This document shows positions 45,907 to 56,117 of a stretch of DNA of 64,000 nucleotides, one piece after another. The stretch is from Methanoculleus receptaculi. GTDB lineage: Archaea; Halobacteriota; Methanomicrobia; Methanomicrobiales; Methanoculleaceae. Below the pieces are notes generated by a model. It was not told where the DNA came from, did no database searches, and worked only from the letters and a program-made list of their open reading frames with translations. Both the position numbers and the translations under genes were made by a program. Location: the NCBI RefSeq assembly GCF_033472595.1, contig NZ_CP137642.1, forward strand, positions 744,001-808,000, written 5' to 3'. Position 1 is the first letter of the stretch. Each line of letters starts with the position of its first letter.

Positions 45907-47133
45907 ATGGAGTCTGGAGATCTTAAGATAGCATGGGCGCGGCAGTACATGCCGGTACTCTCGTCCATCCGGAACCGTTTTGTTGAGGAAAAGCCGTTCT
46001 CCGGCATTACAATCGGGATGGCGCTGCACGTCGAGGCAAAGACCGCGGTACTTGTCGAGACGCTGGCGGCAGGCGGCGCCGAGGTGCACATCACCGGGTG
46101 CAACCCCCTCTCAACCCAGGACGATGTCTCCGCCGCGCTCAACACCCGCGAGGGGATCCATTCCTACGCCCGCCGGGGCGCCGGGGTGGAGGACTACTAC
46201 GCGGCCATCGACCGGGTGCTCGACGCACGGCCGGCGATCACCATCGACGACGGCATGGACCTCATCCATCGCCTCCACACGGAACGCCGGGAGGTGCTGG
46301 AGACGGTCATCGGCGGCTGCGAGGAGACCACGACCGGCATCCACAGGCTTCGCGCGATGGCGCGGGATGGAGCGCTCAGGTTCCCGGTCGTCGCCGTCAA
46401 CGACACCCCCATGAAACGTTTCTTCGACAACGTCCACGGCACCGGCGAGAGTTCGCTTGCATCGATCATGATCACCACAAACGTCCTCATCGCCGGCAAA
46501 CGTCTCGTCGTTGCGGGATACGGTTACTGCGGCCGGGGACTTGCTCAGAAGGCCAGGAGCCTTGGCGCCAGGGTCATCGTGACCGAGGTCGATCCCCGGC
46601 GGGCGCTCCAGGCGCACATGGACGGGTTTGACGTCATGACGATGGATCAGGCAGCGCCGCTCGGCGACCTCTTCATCACCACCACCGGGAACAGAAGCAT
46701 CATAACGGAACGCCACTTCCCGAAGATGAAGGACGGTGCAATCCTTGCAAACGCCGGGCATTTCAACGTAGAGATCGATCTCGACTGGCTCGCCTCGCAC
46801 GCCGGCTCCACTGTCCGCCGCGACGGCATCGATACCTACATCTTGGACGGAAAGGCGGTTCACGTCCTCGCCGAGGGCAGGCTCGTGAACCTCGCCACCC
46901 CCAAGGGCATGGGTCACCCCATCGAGGTGATGGACCTCAGTTTCGCCGTCCAGGCTCTCTCCGCCCGCTACATCGCGAAGCACGGCCGCGAACTCAAACC
47001 CGGGGTTCACGATGTCCCATCAGAGATCGACGAGGAGGTGGCGCGACTGAAACTCGATGCACTCGGTCTCTCTATCGACCGGCTGACACCCGAACAGGAG
47101 GCCTACATGAACTCCTGGACGATTGGGACGTGA
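45907..47133 (+). CDS. ahcY: Adenosylhomocysteinase-family protein (possible S-inosylhomocysteine hydrolase)
   Basis: The 408-residue protein is of the short archaeal AhcY type with an NAD-binding domain (VVAGYGYCGRGLAQKARSLG) and catalytic segments NDTPMKRFFDN and LANAGHFNVEID. Classic enzymes hydrolyse S-adenosylhomocysteine; in Methanocaldococcus the homologue was shown to prefer S-inosylhomocysteine, made by a deaminase. Which substrate is used here is open. I chose the ATG at 45907 over an upstream GTG. Confidence 0.88.
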   Translation: MESGDLKIAWARQYMPVLSSIRNRFVEEKPFSGITIGMALHVEAKTAVLVETLAAGGAEVHITGCNPLSTQDDVSAALNTREGIHSYARRGAGVEDYYAAIDRVLDARPAITIDDGMDLIHRLHTERREVLETVIGGCEETTTGIHRLRAMARDGALRFPVVAVNDTPMKRFFDNVHGTGESSLASIMITTNVLIAGKRLVVAGYGYCGRGLAQKARSLGARVIVTEVDPRRALQAHMDGFDVMTMDQAAPLGDLFITTTGNRSIITERHFPKMKDGAILANAGHFNVEIDLDWLASHAGSTVRRDGIDTYILDGKAVHVLAEGRLVNLATPKGMGHPIEVMDLSFAVQALSARYIAKHGRELKPGVHDVPSEIDEEVARLKLDALGLSIDRLTPEQEAYMNSWTIGT

Positions 47134-47148
47134 CCCGGTCTTTCGACC

Positions 47149-47157
47149 TTTTTTTTT
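47149..47157 (+). terminator. T-run terminator after ahcY
   Basis: Nine consecutive T residues, 16 bp after the ahcY stop, fit archaeal termination before hisD. Confidence 0.55.
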
Positions 47158-47206
47158 GCCGCTCGTGTCGAAACCTTAACGCTTCTCCCCGCCGACCCTT
47201 CTTCTC

Positions 47207-48457
47207 ATGTGGCAGGCGCTGGATATCGAGGCCTGGATTGCCGGCCGGCGGTCTGACCTCGACCGGGTCAAAGAACCCGTCTCTCAGATCATCGCAAGGG
47301 TGCGGGCGGAAGGCGACGCCGCTCTCCTCGACCTGACGAAGAAGTTTGACGGCATCGACCTCGAGGAGATCGCCGTACCGAAAGAGGAACTGGAGGCGGC
47401 CTACGACCGCGTGGATGCCCGGCTGGTTGAGAGCCTGGTGGAAGCAGAGGCGCGCATAAGCGCGTTTCACGAGTTGCAGCGCGGGCGTGACCTCTGGCTC
47501 CAGGAGATGGAGCCAGGGATCACCCTGGGCGTCAGGACGACGCCCCTCTCCCGTGTGGGGGCATACGTCCCCGGCGGGCGTGCGGCATACCCCTCAACCG
47601 CCCTTATGTGCACCGTCCCGGCAAAGGTCGCCGGCGTCTCTGAGATCTGCTGCTGCACCCCGCCGCCGGTCAGCCCGATAACCCTGGTCGCACTCGACAT
47701 AGCCGGGGTGGACGAGGTCTACCGTATCGGCGGCGCCCAGGCCATCGCGGCGATGGCAATCGGGACAGAGACCGTCCCCCGGGTGGAGAAGATCGTCGGC
47801 CCCGGGAACGTCTACGTCACCGCCGCGAAGATGCTCCTCCGGGACGAGGTAGAGATCGACTTCCCGGCAGGCCCAAGCGAGATCGCCGTCCTCGCCGACG
47901 AAACGGCCAACCCGACCTTCATCGCCGCCGATATCCTGGCCCAGGCCGAGCACGACCCCAACGCCGCCTGCGTCCTCGTGACCACCCGCCCCGGTCTCGC
48001 CGATGCCGTCGGCGCCGAAGTGGAACGGATGGTTGCCGGGTCAGAACGCCGCGAGATCATCATGAAAGCGCTTGGGAACTCGGGTTATGTCCTGGTATCA
48101 GACCTCGACGAGGGCGTGGCGACGATCGATGCGATCGCTCCCGAGCACCTCTCGATCCAGGTCTCCGACCCGCTTGCGGTCTTAAACCGCGTCAGGAACG
48201 CCGGGTCTATCTTTGTCGGGCCATACGCCGCTGTGGCCTGCGGCGATTACGCCTCCGGCACAAACCACGTCCTCCCCACAGCGGGCTACGCCGCCATATA
48301 CTCGGGGCTCGATCTCAACCACTTCTGCCGGCGGTCGACCGTCCAGGTTATCAGCCGCGAGGGGCTTTTAGCCATCGCCGACGTCGTGGAGACGATCGCC
48401 GATGCCGAAGGGCTCCACGCCCACGCCGAATCGGTGCGGGTTCGAAGGAAGGGGTGA
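47207..48457 (+). CDS. hisD: Histidinol dehydrogenase
   Basis: At 416 residues this is a complete HisD, the NAD-dependent enzyme converting L-histidinol to histidine in the last two steps. Signature segments are [43 protein letters not shown] and [13 protein letters not shown], with the EHLSIQ block supplying catalytic glutamate and histidine. It follows ahcY after a T-run and has its own short promoter gap. Confidence 0.96.
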   Translation: MWQALDIEAWIAGRRSDLDRVKEPVSQIIARVRAEGDAALLDLTKKFDGIDLEEIAVPKEELEAAYDRVDARLVESLVEAEARISAFHELQRGRDLWLQEMEPGITLGVRTTPLSRVGAYVPGGRAAYPSTALMCTVPAKVAGVSEICCCTPPPVSPITLVALDIAGVDEVYRIGGAQAIAAMAIGTETVPRVEKIVGPGNVYVTAAKMLLRDEVEIDFPAGPSEIAVLADETANPTFIAADILAQAEHDPNAACVLVTTRPGLADAVGAEVERMVAGSERREIIMKALGNSGYVLVSDLDEGVATIDAIAPEHLSIQVSDPLAVLNRVRNAGSIFVGPYAAVACGDYASGTNHVLPTAGYAAIYSGLDLNHFCRRSTVQVISREGLLAIADVVETIADAEGLHAHAESVRVRRKG

Positions 48458-48549
48458 GCGGAGGTCTCTCTTTGAGGGGCGATTCCACTCCATGACCGGT
48501 TTTTTCCGGTTCTGCATGTATTTTATCTCTGTGTGGTGAGGTGATCACA

Positions 48550-51006
48550 ATGCCGGACGAGAAGCGGAAGGCGGAACTGAAGGTCACCGGGATGCAGTGT
48601 GCATCCTGCGCCCTCAACGTGGAGCGTGCTCTCACGGCCAGGGAGGGCGTCCATGATGCCCGTGTCAACCTGGCCACCGGGACCGCCAGCGTCGACTACG
48701 ACCCCGCAAAGACCACAATCGCCGATATCGAGCAGGCGGTCATCGATGCCGGTTACGGCGTCCTGAAGAGCACCGCCACCGTCAGGATCGGCGGGATGGT
48801 CTGTGCCTCCTGCGCCAGCGTTGTTGAGGCCTCGCTCACCGGTCTCGAAGGCGTCTACGACGCCCGGGTCAACCTCGCCGCCGAGAACGCTTATATCGTC
48901 TACAACCCGGAACTGGTCACGATCGCTGATATCCGCGCCGCCATCGAGGATGCCGGTTACACCTACCTGGGGCTCGAGGAGGAGATCCCCGCGGATATCG
49001 AGGAGAAGATGCGCGAGGAAGACCTCCGCGAGAAGTTCCGGCGGTTCACCATCGGGTTTGCGGTGAGCGTTCCGCTGTTTGTAATCATGCTCCTCGGCAT
49101 ACCCGGTATGCTCGCTCTCCCTCTCTCCTTTAACCTGATCCTGCTCATCATCACCCTGCCGGTCTTCGTCTACGTCAGCGCCCCGATCTTTAAGGCGGCC
49201 GCTTCGGCGCTCCGTCACCGGGCGCTGACGATGGACGTTATGTACGCCATGGGCATCGGTGTCGCCTACGGTGCAAGCATACTCGGGACTTTTGAGGTTC
49301 TCCTCACCCCGGAGTTCGCCTTCTACGACACCGCCGTTATGCTGGCCTCGTTCCTGATGCTCGGCCGATACCTCGAGGCCCGGGCAAAGGGGAAGACGTC
49401 TGATGCCATCAGGAGCCTTGTAGGCCTGCGGCCCAAGACCGCGACGGTCATCCGTGACGGCCGGGAGGTCGAGGTCCCGGTCGAGGCGGTGGTCCCAGGC
49501 GAGATCATCATTGTCCGGCCTGGGGAGAAGATGCCGGTGGACGGGGTGGTCATTGGCGGGGAGAGTTCAGTCGATGAGTCGATGATCACCGGTGAACCCA
49601 TACCGGTCGAGAAGCGGGAGGGCGACGCGGTCGTCGGCGGAACCCTGAACGTGAACGGCGTCCTCCGCATCCGCGCTGAGCGGGTGGGGAAGGAGATGGT
49701 CCTTGCACAGATCATCAGGCTTGTTCGGGAGGCCCAGGGCTCAAAACCGTCTGTTGAGCGGATCGCCGACGTCGCGGTCACCTACTTCATCCCGGCCGTT
49801 CTTGCAGTTGCCACTGCCGCGTTTCTTGTCTGGTACCTCGTCCTCGACGCTTCTCTCCTCTTCTCTCTCACGGTGCTGATCTCCGTCCTGGTGGTTGCCT
49901 GCCCCTGTGCGCTCGGTCTTGCCACCCCGACCGCTGTGACCGTCGGGATCGGCCGGGGCGCAGAACTCGGGCTCCTCATCAGGAACGGTGAGGCGCTCGA
50001 GGTCTCGGAGAAGTTGACCACGGTCGTCTTTGACAAGACCGGGACGCTCACCCGCGGGAAACCGGACGTCACCGATATCGTCCCGTTAGGGGTTGCGGAG
50101 GAGAGGCTTCTATCGATTGCCGCGGCGGTCGAGTCAAACTCGCAGCACCCGCTCGCAACGGCGATCGTGCGCCGGGCGGAGAGCGCGGGTCTTGACCTTC
50201 CACCATCGGAGCGGTTCACGACATTCGGCGGCCTGGGTGTGACCGCCCTTGTTGAGGGCGCGGAGGTGCTGATCGGGAACCCGCCCCTCCTCACCGGGCG
50301 CGGTGTCACCCTCCCGCCGGAGGCGGCGGAGAGGATCGCCGCCCTCCAGGACGAGGGGAAGACAGTGGTCCTCGTCGCCGTCGGCGGAACGCTTGGGGGG
50401 GTCATCGGCATCGCCGACACCCTCAAACCGACGACAAAGAGCGCTGTTTCCGAACTGAAGAGGATGGGGCTTGCCGTGATGATGCTCACCGGCGACAACG
50501 AGCGGACAGCAACCGCGATCGCCCGGGAGGTCGGGATAGAGAACCTACGTGCCGGGTTGATGCCGCAGGAGAAGGTCGAGGAGGTCCGCGCCCTCCAGCA
50601 GCGGGGCGAGGTTGTTGCCTTCGTCGGCGACGGGATCAACGACGCCCCCGCGCTTGCGCAGGCGGACGTCGGTATCGCCATAGGGAGCGGGACGGATGTA
50701 GCGATAGAGAGTGGGGACATCGTCCTGATCCGCGACGACCTGACCGACGTGGTCGCGGCCATCCAGGTCTCCCGGAAGGTGATCTCCCGGATCAGGCAGA
50801 ACCTCTTCTGGGCGTTTGCCTACAACGCCGCTCTGATCCCTATTGCCGCGGGTCTGCTCTACCCCTTCTTCGGGATCACCTTCCGCCCGGAACTTGCGGC
50901 GCTCGCGATGGCGCTCTCCTCGGTGACGGTTGTCTCGCTCTCCCTGATGCTCAAGACTTATATACCCCCGGCGAAGAGATCGGAGATTGATACAGATGGC
51001 AGTTGA
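48550..51006 (+). CDS. copA: Copper-transporting P-type ATPase (CopA-like) with two metal-binding domains
   Basis: The 818-residue protein has two N-terminal heavy-metal domains with GMQCASC and GMVCASC, eight membrane segments with CPC in [11 protein letters not shown], the phosphorylation motif DKTGTLT, the HP motif in SQHPLATA and the hinge [10 protein letters not shown]. It exports copper(I), or related metals, using ATP. I chose the ATG at 48550 over a GTG at 48541. The YHS-domain gene overlaps its 3' end by 11 bp. Confidence 0.95.
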   Translation: MPDEKRKAELKVTGMQCASCALNVERALTAREGVHDARVNLATGTASVDYDPAKTTIADIEQAVIDAGYGVLKSTATVRIGGMVCASCASVVEASLTGLEGVYDARVNLAAENAYIVYNPELVTIADIRAAIEDAGYTYLGLEEEIPADIEEKMREEDLREKFRRFTIGFAVSVPLFVIMLLGIPGMLALPLSFNLILLIITLPVFVYVSAPIFKAAASALRHRALTMDVMYAMGIGVAYGASILGTFEVLLTPEFAFYDTAVMLASFLMLGRYLEARAKGKTSDAIRSLVGLRPKTATVIRDGREVEVPVEAVVPGEIIIVRPGEKMPVDGVVIGGESSVDESMITGEPIPVEKREGDAVVGGTLNVNGVLRIRAERVGKEMVLAQIIRLVREAQGSKPSVERIADVAVTYFIPAVLAVATAAFLVWYLVLDASLLFSLTVLISVLVVACPCALGLATPTAVTVGIGRGAELGLLIRNGEALEVSEKLTTVVFDKTGTLTRGKPDVTDIVPLGVAEERLLSIAAAVESNSQHPLATAIVRRAESAGLDLPPSERFTTFGGLGVTALVEGAEVLIGNPPLLTGRGVTLPPEAAERIAALQDEGKTVVLVAVGGTLGGVIGIADTLKPTTKSAVSELKRMGLAVMMLTGDNERTATAIAREVGIENLRAGLMPQEKVEEVRALQQRGEVVAFVGDGINDAPALAQADVGIAIGSGTDVAIESGDIVLIRDDLTDVVAAIQVSRKVISRIRQNLFWAFAYNAALIPIAAGLLYPFFGITFRPELAALAMALSSVTVVSLSLMLKTYIPPAKRSEIDTDGS

Positions 51007-51145
51007 TCCGGTATGCGGGATGGAGGTCGATGAGGCGGCCGCCAGGTTCAAAACTGAGTACAAAGGCAGGACCTACTACTTCTGCGCCCCGGGGTGCAAG
51101 AAACTCTTCGAACGCGACCCGGAGGCCTACCTGAAGAAGTTGTGA
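50996..51145 (+). CDS. Small YHS-domain protein
   Basis: A 49-residue protein starting [18 protein letters not shown] and containing [17 protein letters not shown]. That is essentially one complete YHS domain, with cysteines at VCGM and CAPGC that bind metal in related proteins. It overlaps the last 11 bp of the copper ATPase in another frame, so it is translationally coupled. YHS domains are often linked to copper ATPases, either as fusions or neighbours, and a copper-handing role is inferred. Confidence 0.88.
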   Translation: MAVDPVCGMEVDEAAARFKTEYKGRTYYFCAPGCKKLFERDPEAYLKKL

Positions 51146-51164
51146 TCCCTTTCCGGCGGCGCAA

Positions 51165-52133
51165 TCAGAACCGGTAGACCGCGCCGCCGAACCTCCCGCC
51201 GTGCCGCCCCTCTCCGGGGGCGAGGTCGGTGGTATCGTCGCAGATCCCGCGGAGGACGGCGCTTGCGTTGTCAGCGAAGTGGACTGTCCAGGCCTCCGGT
51301 GTCCGGGGCTGGATCTCACCGTGGGGTCCGTGGTGCGACATGATGATGTGGAGGATGTGCGCGAACCGTGCAGGGTCGACGCCGTCGGCGTGCCGCATGA
51401 CCGCGGCGGCCCCGATCGCGGTGTGCCCGACCAGGGTGTATTCGGGGAGAGCGACGAACGAGAACCCCTGGCGCCGGAAACAGGAGGCTTTCCCGACATC
51501 GTGGAGGAGGGCGCCGGCGAGGATGACATCGGTATCCATCGCCGCCCGCCTGACGCTTCCCGCCAGTGCAACCGCGTTCTCCGCGGTCTCAAGGGTGTGC
51601 TCGGCAAGCCCGCCGGTGCAGGCGTGGTGGCGCCGTTTCGCTGCCGGGGCTTCGAAGAACCCCGGCGTCTCCTCAAGAACCCGGCCGACGAGAGAGGAGA
51701 TGCCGGGGTCGCCGATCATCGCGGCCATGCGTGCCAGCCCCTGGCGGACGGCGGCGGTCTCTACGGGGGCGTAGACGAAGAGGGAGGGCTCGATCCCCTC
51801 CAGCGGCAGAGGTTCTGCCAGGGAGAAGATGCCCTCGTTGACGTTGACCTCGCACGTGCCGTTGTAGACCTTCGCGTAGCCCGTGATGCGGTAGACCTCG
51901 CCCTGCCTGATACCGCGGCAGAACGCCTCTATCTCTTCGGCGCTCTGGCTCCCCGTCCCCCAGACCTTGCAGGCTCCCCGGCCGCTGCGGTCGGATATGG
52001 TGAGGTGGATGTACTTCCCGCCGTCCTTCTTCTCCCGGACCTCTGCCGAATCCACAACGAATGGTGCGTCGACCGGGACACCGCCGGTTATCTCCCCGAC
52101 AAAGACATTCTTCTCGACCACAGTGGCCAGCAC
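51165..52133 (-). CDS. OB-fold plus HD-domain nuclease-like protein (YhaM-like)
   Basis: About 322 residues. An N-terminal OB-fold (residues 25-115: YIHLTISDRSGRGACKVWG) precedes an HD phosphohydrolase domain with the motif GALLHDVGKAS and a histidine-rich HHACTGGLAEHT and SHHGPHG. That layout resembles YhaM-type 3'-5' exoribonucleases and related OB-HD proteins. I chose the GTG at 52133; a longer frame from a TTG at 52205 adds a low-complexity segment. It lies downstream of the ligase gene in the same direction. Confidence 0.8.
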   Translation of the reverse strand: MLATVVEKNVFVGEITGGVPVDAPFVVDSAEVREKKDGGKYIHLTISDRSGRGACKVWGTGSQSAEEIEAFCRGIRQGEVYRITGYAKVYNGTCEVNVNEGIFSLAEPLPLEGIEPSLFVYAPVETAAVRQGLARMAAMIGDPGISSLVGRVLEETPGFFEAPAAKRRHHACTGGLAEHTLETAENAVALAGSVRRAAMDTDVILAGALLHDVGKASCFRRQGFSFVALPEYTLVGHTAIGAAAVMRHADGVDPARFAHILHIIMSHHGPHGEIQPRTPEAWTVHFADNASAVLRGICDDTTDLAPGEGRHGGRFGGAVYRF

Positions 52134-52208
52134 TCCTGAGAGAGAGTTCTGTCCCGGACGAAACTTAAAACCCGGTGGTCTGTTTGCCAGCGCCCCCCCC
52201 GGCAAGAT

Positions 52209-53864
52209 TCAGGCTGACCCCGTCTGACCCTTCTGCCGGGCGTAACGTTCGGCAAGCGAGTCCAGAGTCTCGACCTCGTCCAGGCTCTTGTCGTCTCTCA
52301 CCCGGACAAACCTGGGGAAACGGAGGGCATACCCGCTCTCGTAGTTAGGGCTTGTCTGGATCTCGGAGTAACCAACCTCAAAGACCACACCTGGCTCGAA
52401 AGTGACCTCTTTTCCTGATCGGGCAATCACCCGATCCTTGAAGAGGTCGTAGAGGTCTGCCAGAACTTCGTCTGTGATCCCGGTCGCCACCTTCCCGACC
52501 GGGAGGAGCCGGCCGCCCTCGTCCTGGACGGCGAGCAGGAACGACCCGAACATCCCGGCCCTCCGGCCCTCTCCCCACTCGGCCCCGATCACGGCGAGAT
52601 CTAGCGTCTCGACGCCGGGCTTAACCTTCACCCAGAGCCGGCCGCGGACGCCGGGGGTGTAGGGGGAGTCCAGGACCTTCACCATAACCCCTTCGTGGCC
52701 GAGGTTCAGGGCGTCGGCGTAGATCTCCTCTGCCCGGGCGGGATCGCCGGTCTGGAACTGCGGGGCGACGTGGTCGTGAAGGGTCTCCTCGAGGTATCTT
52801 CGCCGCTCCGAGAGGGGGCGGTCCACCAGCGACTCGCCGTCAAGGTAGAGGATATCGAAGACCTGGGGGACGAGTTCTATCTGCTCCATCATCGAGTCGA
52901 TCTCGTGTTTCCGCCGGAACCGCCGGATCACGTACTGGAAAGGCATGGGCCTCCCTTCGCGGACGGCGATCGCCTCGCCGTCCAGGATGACGTCATGGCC
53001 GGTGGCTTCCATGAGGTGGCGTGCGACGTCGGGAATGCTCTCTGTGACGTCTTCGAGTTTTCGCGAGTAGATCCGGCACCTCTCGCCAACCTTGTGGAAC
53101 TGGAACCGGCTTCCGTCGTATTTGTACTCGACGGCGACGGTGCCGTGTTCGGCGATCTGGTCGGCGATGGTGCCAGCCTGCGCAAGCATCATCTTTACCG
53201 GCCGAAACGGCCTGATCCTGACGCGGGAGAGTTCTTCGGGATTCTTCCGGGCGAGGAGGGCGACCTCCCCCAGGTCGTTTATAACCTGCTGGGCGTGCTC
53301 AACCAGGTGGACATCCACCCCGAAAGCCCGGGCGATGGCGTCGCGGACGTTCCCTTCGCCCATGCCTATCCGGAGTTCTTCGAGCATAAGTCTGGCCAGG
53401 TAACGCCCCTCTATCGGGCGGGCGTTGCCAAAGAGCCCTTCTGCCACCCGGAGTTTCTCCCGCTGCGATCGCTGCCCTTCGGCGGCCGCCATCCGTTCGA
53501 ACCCCCGGTAGACATCGAGGAGTTCGAGTTCCTGGATGAAGAAAGAGGTCTGTTCTTTCTTTGCCAGGAGTTCCTCGACCGCAAGCCCCACGTCGCCTGT
53601 CCTGTTGACCGCCTCAACAACGGTCTCTCGCTTCACCCCTGCAACGTAGGCCACGGCGTCGTAGAGGAGGTTTGGACCCACGCCGAGTTTTCTGGTGCTC
53701 CAGTCGGGGAAGGTCCTGCCCATGATGAACCTGACGAAGATGGGAAGGTCGGTCTCGTCAAGTCCGGGGAGGACGGTGGCGACCTCTTCGATCATCTCCA
53801 GGCGTCCGGAGATTCCTTCAAGGTGTTCGCAGATGCGGGCGAACTCCAGAAACTGCATACCCAT
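52209..53864 (-). CDS. lig: ATP-dependent DNA ligase
   Basis: At 551 residues this is the archaeal replicative DNA ligase. The adenylation motif KYDG is in [14 protein letters not shown] near residue 250, with DGEAIAV, the FDILYLDGE segment and the C-terminal OB motif LWVKVKPG. An N-terminal DNA-binding domain covers the first 230 residues. Two ATG codons, at 53864 and 53858, are possible starts. It is divergent from the small gene at 53957. Confidence 0.97.
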   Translation of the reverse strand: MGMQFLEFARICEHLEGISGRLEMIEEVATVLPGLDETDLPIFVRFIMGRTFPDWSTRKLGVGPNLLYDAVAYVAGVKRETVVEAVNRTGDVGLAVEELLAKKEQTSFFIQELELLDVYRGFERMAAAEGQRSQREKLRVAEGLFGNARPIEGRYLARLMLEELRIGMGEGNVRDAIARAFGVDVHLVEHAQQVINDLGEVALLARKNPEELSRVRIRPFRPVKMMLAQAGTIADQIAEHGTVAVEYKYDGSRFQFHKVGERCRIYSRKLEDVTESIPDVARHLMEATGHDVILDGEAIAVREGRPMPFQYVIRRFRRKHEIDSMMEQIELVPQVFDILYLDGESLVDRPLSERRRYLEETLHDHVAPQFQTGDPARAEEIYADALNLGHEGVMVKVLDSPYTPGVRGRLWVKVKPGVETLDLAVIGAEWGEGRRAGMFGSFLLAVQDEGGRLLPVGKVATGITDEVLADLYDLFKDRVIARSGKEVTFEPGVVFEVGYSEIQTSPNYESGYALRFPRFVRVRDDKSLDEVETLDSLAERYARQKGQTGSA

Positions 53865-53956
53865 ATCCCTTCTGTAGTAACTTTCCCGGTGGGGAGAATC
53901 AACCCTTCTGTCCGGTTCTGCATGATTGATGTGGTTCTGGTCCCTAAACCTTACTG

Positions 53957-54190
53957 ATGCAGCAGGATGAAGAACTCAAGGATATGTTGCGCGACCTCAT
54001 CTGGCTCAATGCCCTGATCGCGACTGAACTGATCCAGATCACGGAGAACACGTCCGGGATCCTCAGGCGGGCGCCGCCGCCGGAGTCGTGTATCGCTGAA
54101 CACGCGGCTCTCCGGGCGACGGCTCTCGATATCGCCGACCGCTATCGGCCGGGGACGATGCTCCGGCAGCACGTTGAGAAGCACCGCTGA
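53957..54190 (+). CDS. Small helical protein of unknown function
   Basis: A 77-residue frame, rich in acidic and leucine residues ([20 protein letters not shown]), probably two or three helices. I do not recognise it. Its composition looks like a real protein and not a shadow frame, and a short gap separates it from the divergent ligase gene. There is no convincing ribosome-binding site, so the call is tentative. Confidence 0.5.
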   Translation: MQQDEELKDMLRDLIWLNALIATELIQITENTSGILRRAPPPESCIAEHAALRATALDIADRYRPGTMLRQHVEKHR

Positions 54191-54263
54191 TGCCGGCCGG
54201 GTCTGCTGCGGCTCCCAAACACTCAATAACTGGATGAACAGATCCAGTGATCGGTGAGGTTTG

Positions 54264-54779
54264 ATGAAACTCCTGATTGTGATTGCACCGGAACGGTTCA
54301 GGGATGAGGAGCTGGAGGTCCCGAGACGGGCGTTTCTGGAGGCCGGGATAGATGTGGATATCGCCTCAACGGTCACCGGGAGGTGCAGGGGGATGCTCGG
54401 CGGCACAGCGGCGGCGTCCCTGACGTTTGACGACGTCAATCCCGACAACTACGACGGGATCGTTCTGGTGGGCGGAAGCGGCTCTCCGGACCACCTCTGG
54501 GGGAACCGGAAACTCCAGAGCCTTGTTCGGTCGTTCTTTGAGCAAGGCAAGATTGTCGCTGCCATATGTCTCTCGCCGGTCGTGCTTGCGCGCGCCGGGA
54601 TCCTGGCCGGGCGGCAGGCGACGGTCTACCCGAGCCCGGACGCCATAAGGGAGATGAAGAAGGCGGGGGCAAACCTCGTCAGCGTCCCCGTCGTCGCCGA
54701 CAGGCAGATTGTAACCGGGAACGGTCCTGAGGCTGCGGCACAGTTTGCCGATGCCGTTATATCCAAACTGGAGTGCTGA
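54264..54779 (+). CDS. DJ-1/PfpI family protein
   Basis: The 171-residue protein has the DJ-1/PfpI fold. The nucleophile elbow is AAICLSPVVL, with the conserved cysteine, and upstream GGSGSPDHLW supplies the glycine-rich turn. The usual histidine after the cysteine is a serine here, so classic protease-type activity is unlikely; many members are stress or glyoxal-related proteins. I chose the ATG at 54264 with GGTGAGG upstream. It is convergent with nreA. Confidence 0.88.
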   Translation: MKLLIVIAPERFRDEELEVPRRAFLEAGIDVDIASTVTGRCRGMLGGTAAASLTFDDVNPDNYDGIVLVGGSGSPDHLWGNRKLQSLVRSFFEQGKIVAAICLSPVVLARAGILAGRQATVYPSPDAIREMKKAGANLVSVPVVADRQIVTGNGPEAAAQFADAVISKLEC

Positions 54780-54860
54780 GCGGGGCGGCGTTGTTGAGAC
54801 CCGGGTTGTGGGGGTGTTTTTCAGATCCCTGCCTGAAAAGAGAGCGGTCAGTGAGACGGT

Positions 54861-54945
54861 GAGACAGGGACGATTCGCCATCGATGCCGTGTCCGGGAGG
54901 AGCCGTTACGGTGAAACCCTCCCCGTGCACGGCCTTCCGGGCCAC
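54861..54945 (+). repeat. Dispersed intergenic repeat, copy D
   Basis: GACGATTCGCCATCGATGCC, then CGTGTCCGGGAGGAGCC, GTGAAACCCTCCCCGTGCAC and GGCCTTCCGGG. The order of blocks matches copies A, B and E. Confidence 0.5.
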
Positions 54946-54965
54946 TCGCCGCCCCGCATTGCAAC

Positions 54966-56117
54966 TCAGAAATCAAACAGCGTCTTCTGCGTTCTCAGTT
55001 CCGGGATGAGGTGGCTGTAGGCCTGCCAGTGGGAGAACCCGACCAGCCTTGAGGCCAGGTCGACCGCCTGGTCGAGGCTGGCGCACGGCGTCCCGGGGCC
55101 ACGCATAGCGTTTCTCGCGGCTTCCCGGACGACCCAGGTGCCGAGCGGCGCCCAGTACTCGCCTGTGACGTGCCGGAGGACCAGAACCCGTGCGGACCGC
55201 TGCACGCCATCCAGGTACTCCGCCACCGCCAGACGTGCCGAGTAGTAGGCCCCCGCAAGCGGCGAGTAGCCGGATTTTGTCAGACCCTCGCCGTCGCGGG
55301 CGATCGTCTCATCCCCCTGCCCCCAGAGCGACTGCCTGCCCCAGACCTCGATCATCTCGAACTTCCAGTCGCCCGGAACCAGGATGCAGACGATATGGTT
55401 GCCATACAGCGATGCCGGGAAGACCCTGATCCCATCGAGCGGCGGGTAACGCGCGATCTTCTTCTTGAGGCGTTTTGAGACGGTGTCATCGACCGCCGTG
55501 ATCGCCCAGCGCGTCGGGACTATATGCCGTTTCTTATCGCTTCCAAGCAGTCCGGCTGTGAGGAGCTGGGTTATCCGGTAGACATCGGTCCCGGAGGAGT
55601 GGAGGAGGCCGCACGCCTCGGTCGCGGATAGGTCGGTGTCCGACGTCACCCGGTCGACCGGTCTCTCCACCCGGGGGTTGTCCAGGACATCCAGGTGCCG
55701 GATGGCGCCGGTGAGGCCTATGGGTGCGATCGTCCCGTCGAACCGGAGATCGAAAGTGACGGGTTTTACAAACTGCGCCTCGACATCGAGCGGTCTGCTC
55801 GATAACGCTATATCCTGGATGCTCCCCGCAACGCTCTTCGACTCGCCGGCGCCGTGGATCGTCCGCGCCCGAAGCCCGACTACATCGTCGATCTGGAGGC
55901 CCCGCGCAACCCAGTCCGGCGGGTTGTCGGTGTCGTCGATCATAAGCGGCCCCGCCGCAACATTCGGATAACCGTAACTCCCCACAAAGACCGATGGCGC
56001 GGAACCCTGGTAGCGGTCGCCCGGCCTGACCTGGAGCCGGGCGTAGAACCGGCTCATGACGGGGCACTTCTCAAGCCCGCAGAGCCCTTTTCCTTTGCAC
56101 TCGGCACAGCGCATCAT
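54966..56117 (-). CDS. nreA: Nre-family DNA repair protein with C-terminal PCNA-interacting motif
   Basis: The 383-residue protein matches the archaeal NreA family. An N-terminal zinc-finger-like stretch, CAECKGKGLCGLEKCP, comes first, then the SVFVGSYGYPNVAAGPL core. The last residues, QKTLFDF, are a typical PIP box for binding the sliding clamp PCNA. NreA proteins are linked genetically to DNA repair in archaea; the reaction is unknown. It starts directly after the stop of the upstream gene, so both are likely in one transcript. Confidence 0.9.
   Translation of the reverse strand: MMRCAECKGKGLCGLEKCPVMSRFYARLQVRPGDRYQGSAPSVFVGSYGYPNVAAGPLMIDDTDNPPDWVARGLQIDDVVGLRARTIHGAGESKSVAGSIQDIALSSRPLDVEAQFVKPVTFDLRFDGTIAPIGLTGAIRHLDVLDNPRVERPVDRVTSDTDLSATEACGLLHSSGTDVYRITQLLTAGLLGSDKKRHIVPTRWAITAVDDTVSKRLKKKIARYPPLDGIRVFPASLYGNHIVCILVPGDWKFEMIEVWGRQSLWGQGDETIARDGEGLTKSGYSPLAGAYYSARLAVAEYLDGVQRSARVLVLRHVTGEYWAPLGTWVVREAARNAMRGPGTPCASLDQAVDLASRLVGFSHWQAYSHLIPELRTQKTLFDF

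Noticed and set aside
52695-53957. 420-codon open frame on the plus strand
   Set aside because: Entirely antisense to the DNA ligase gene, which is full length with all motifs.
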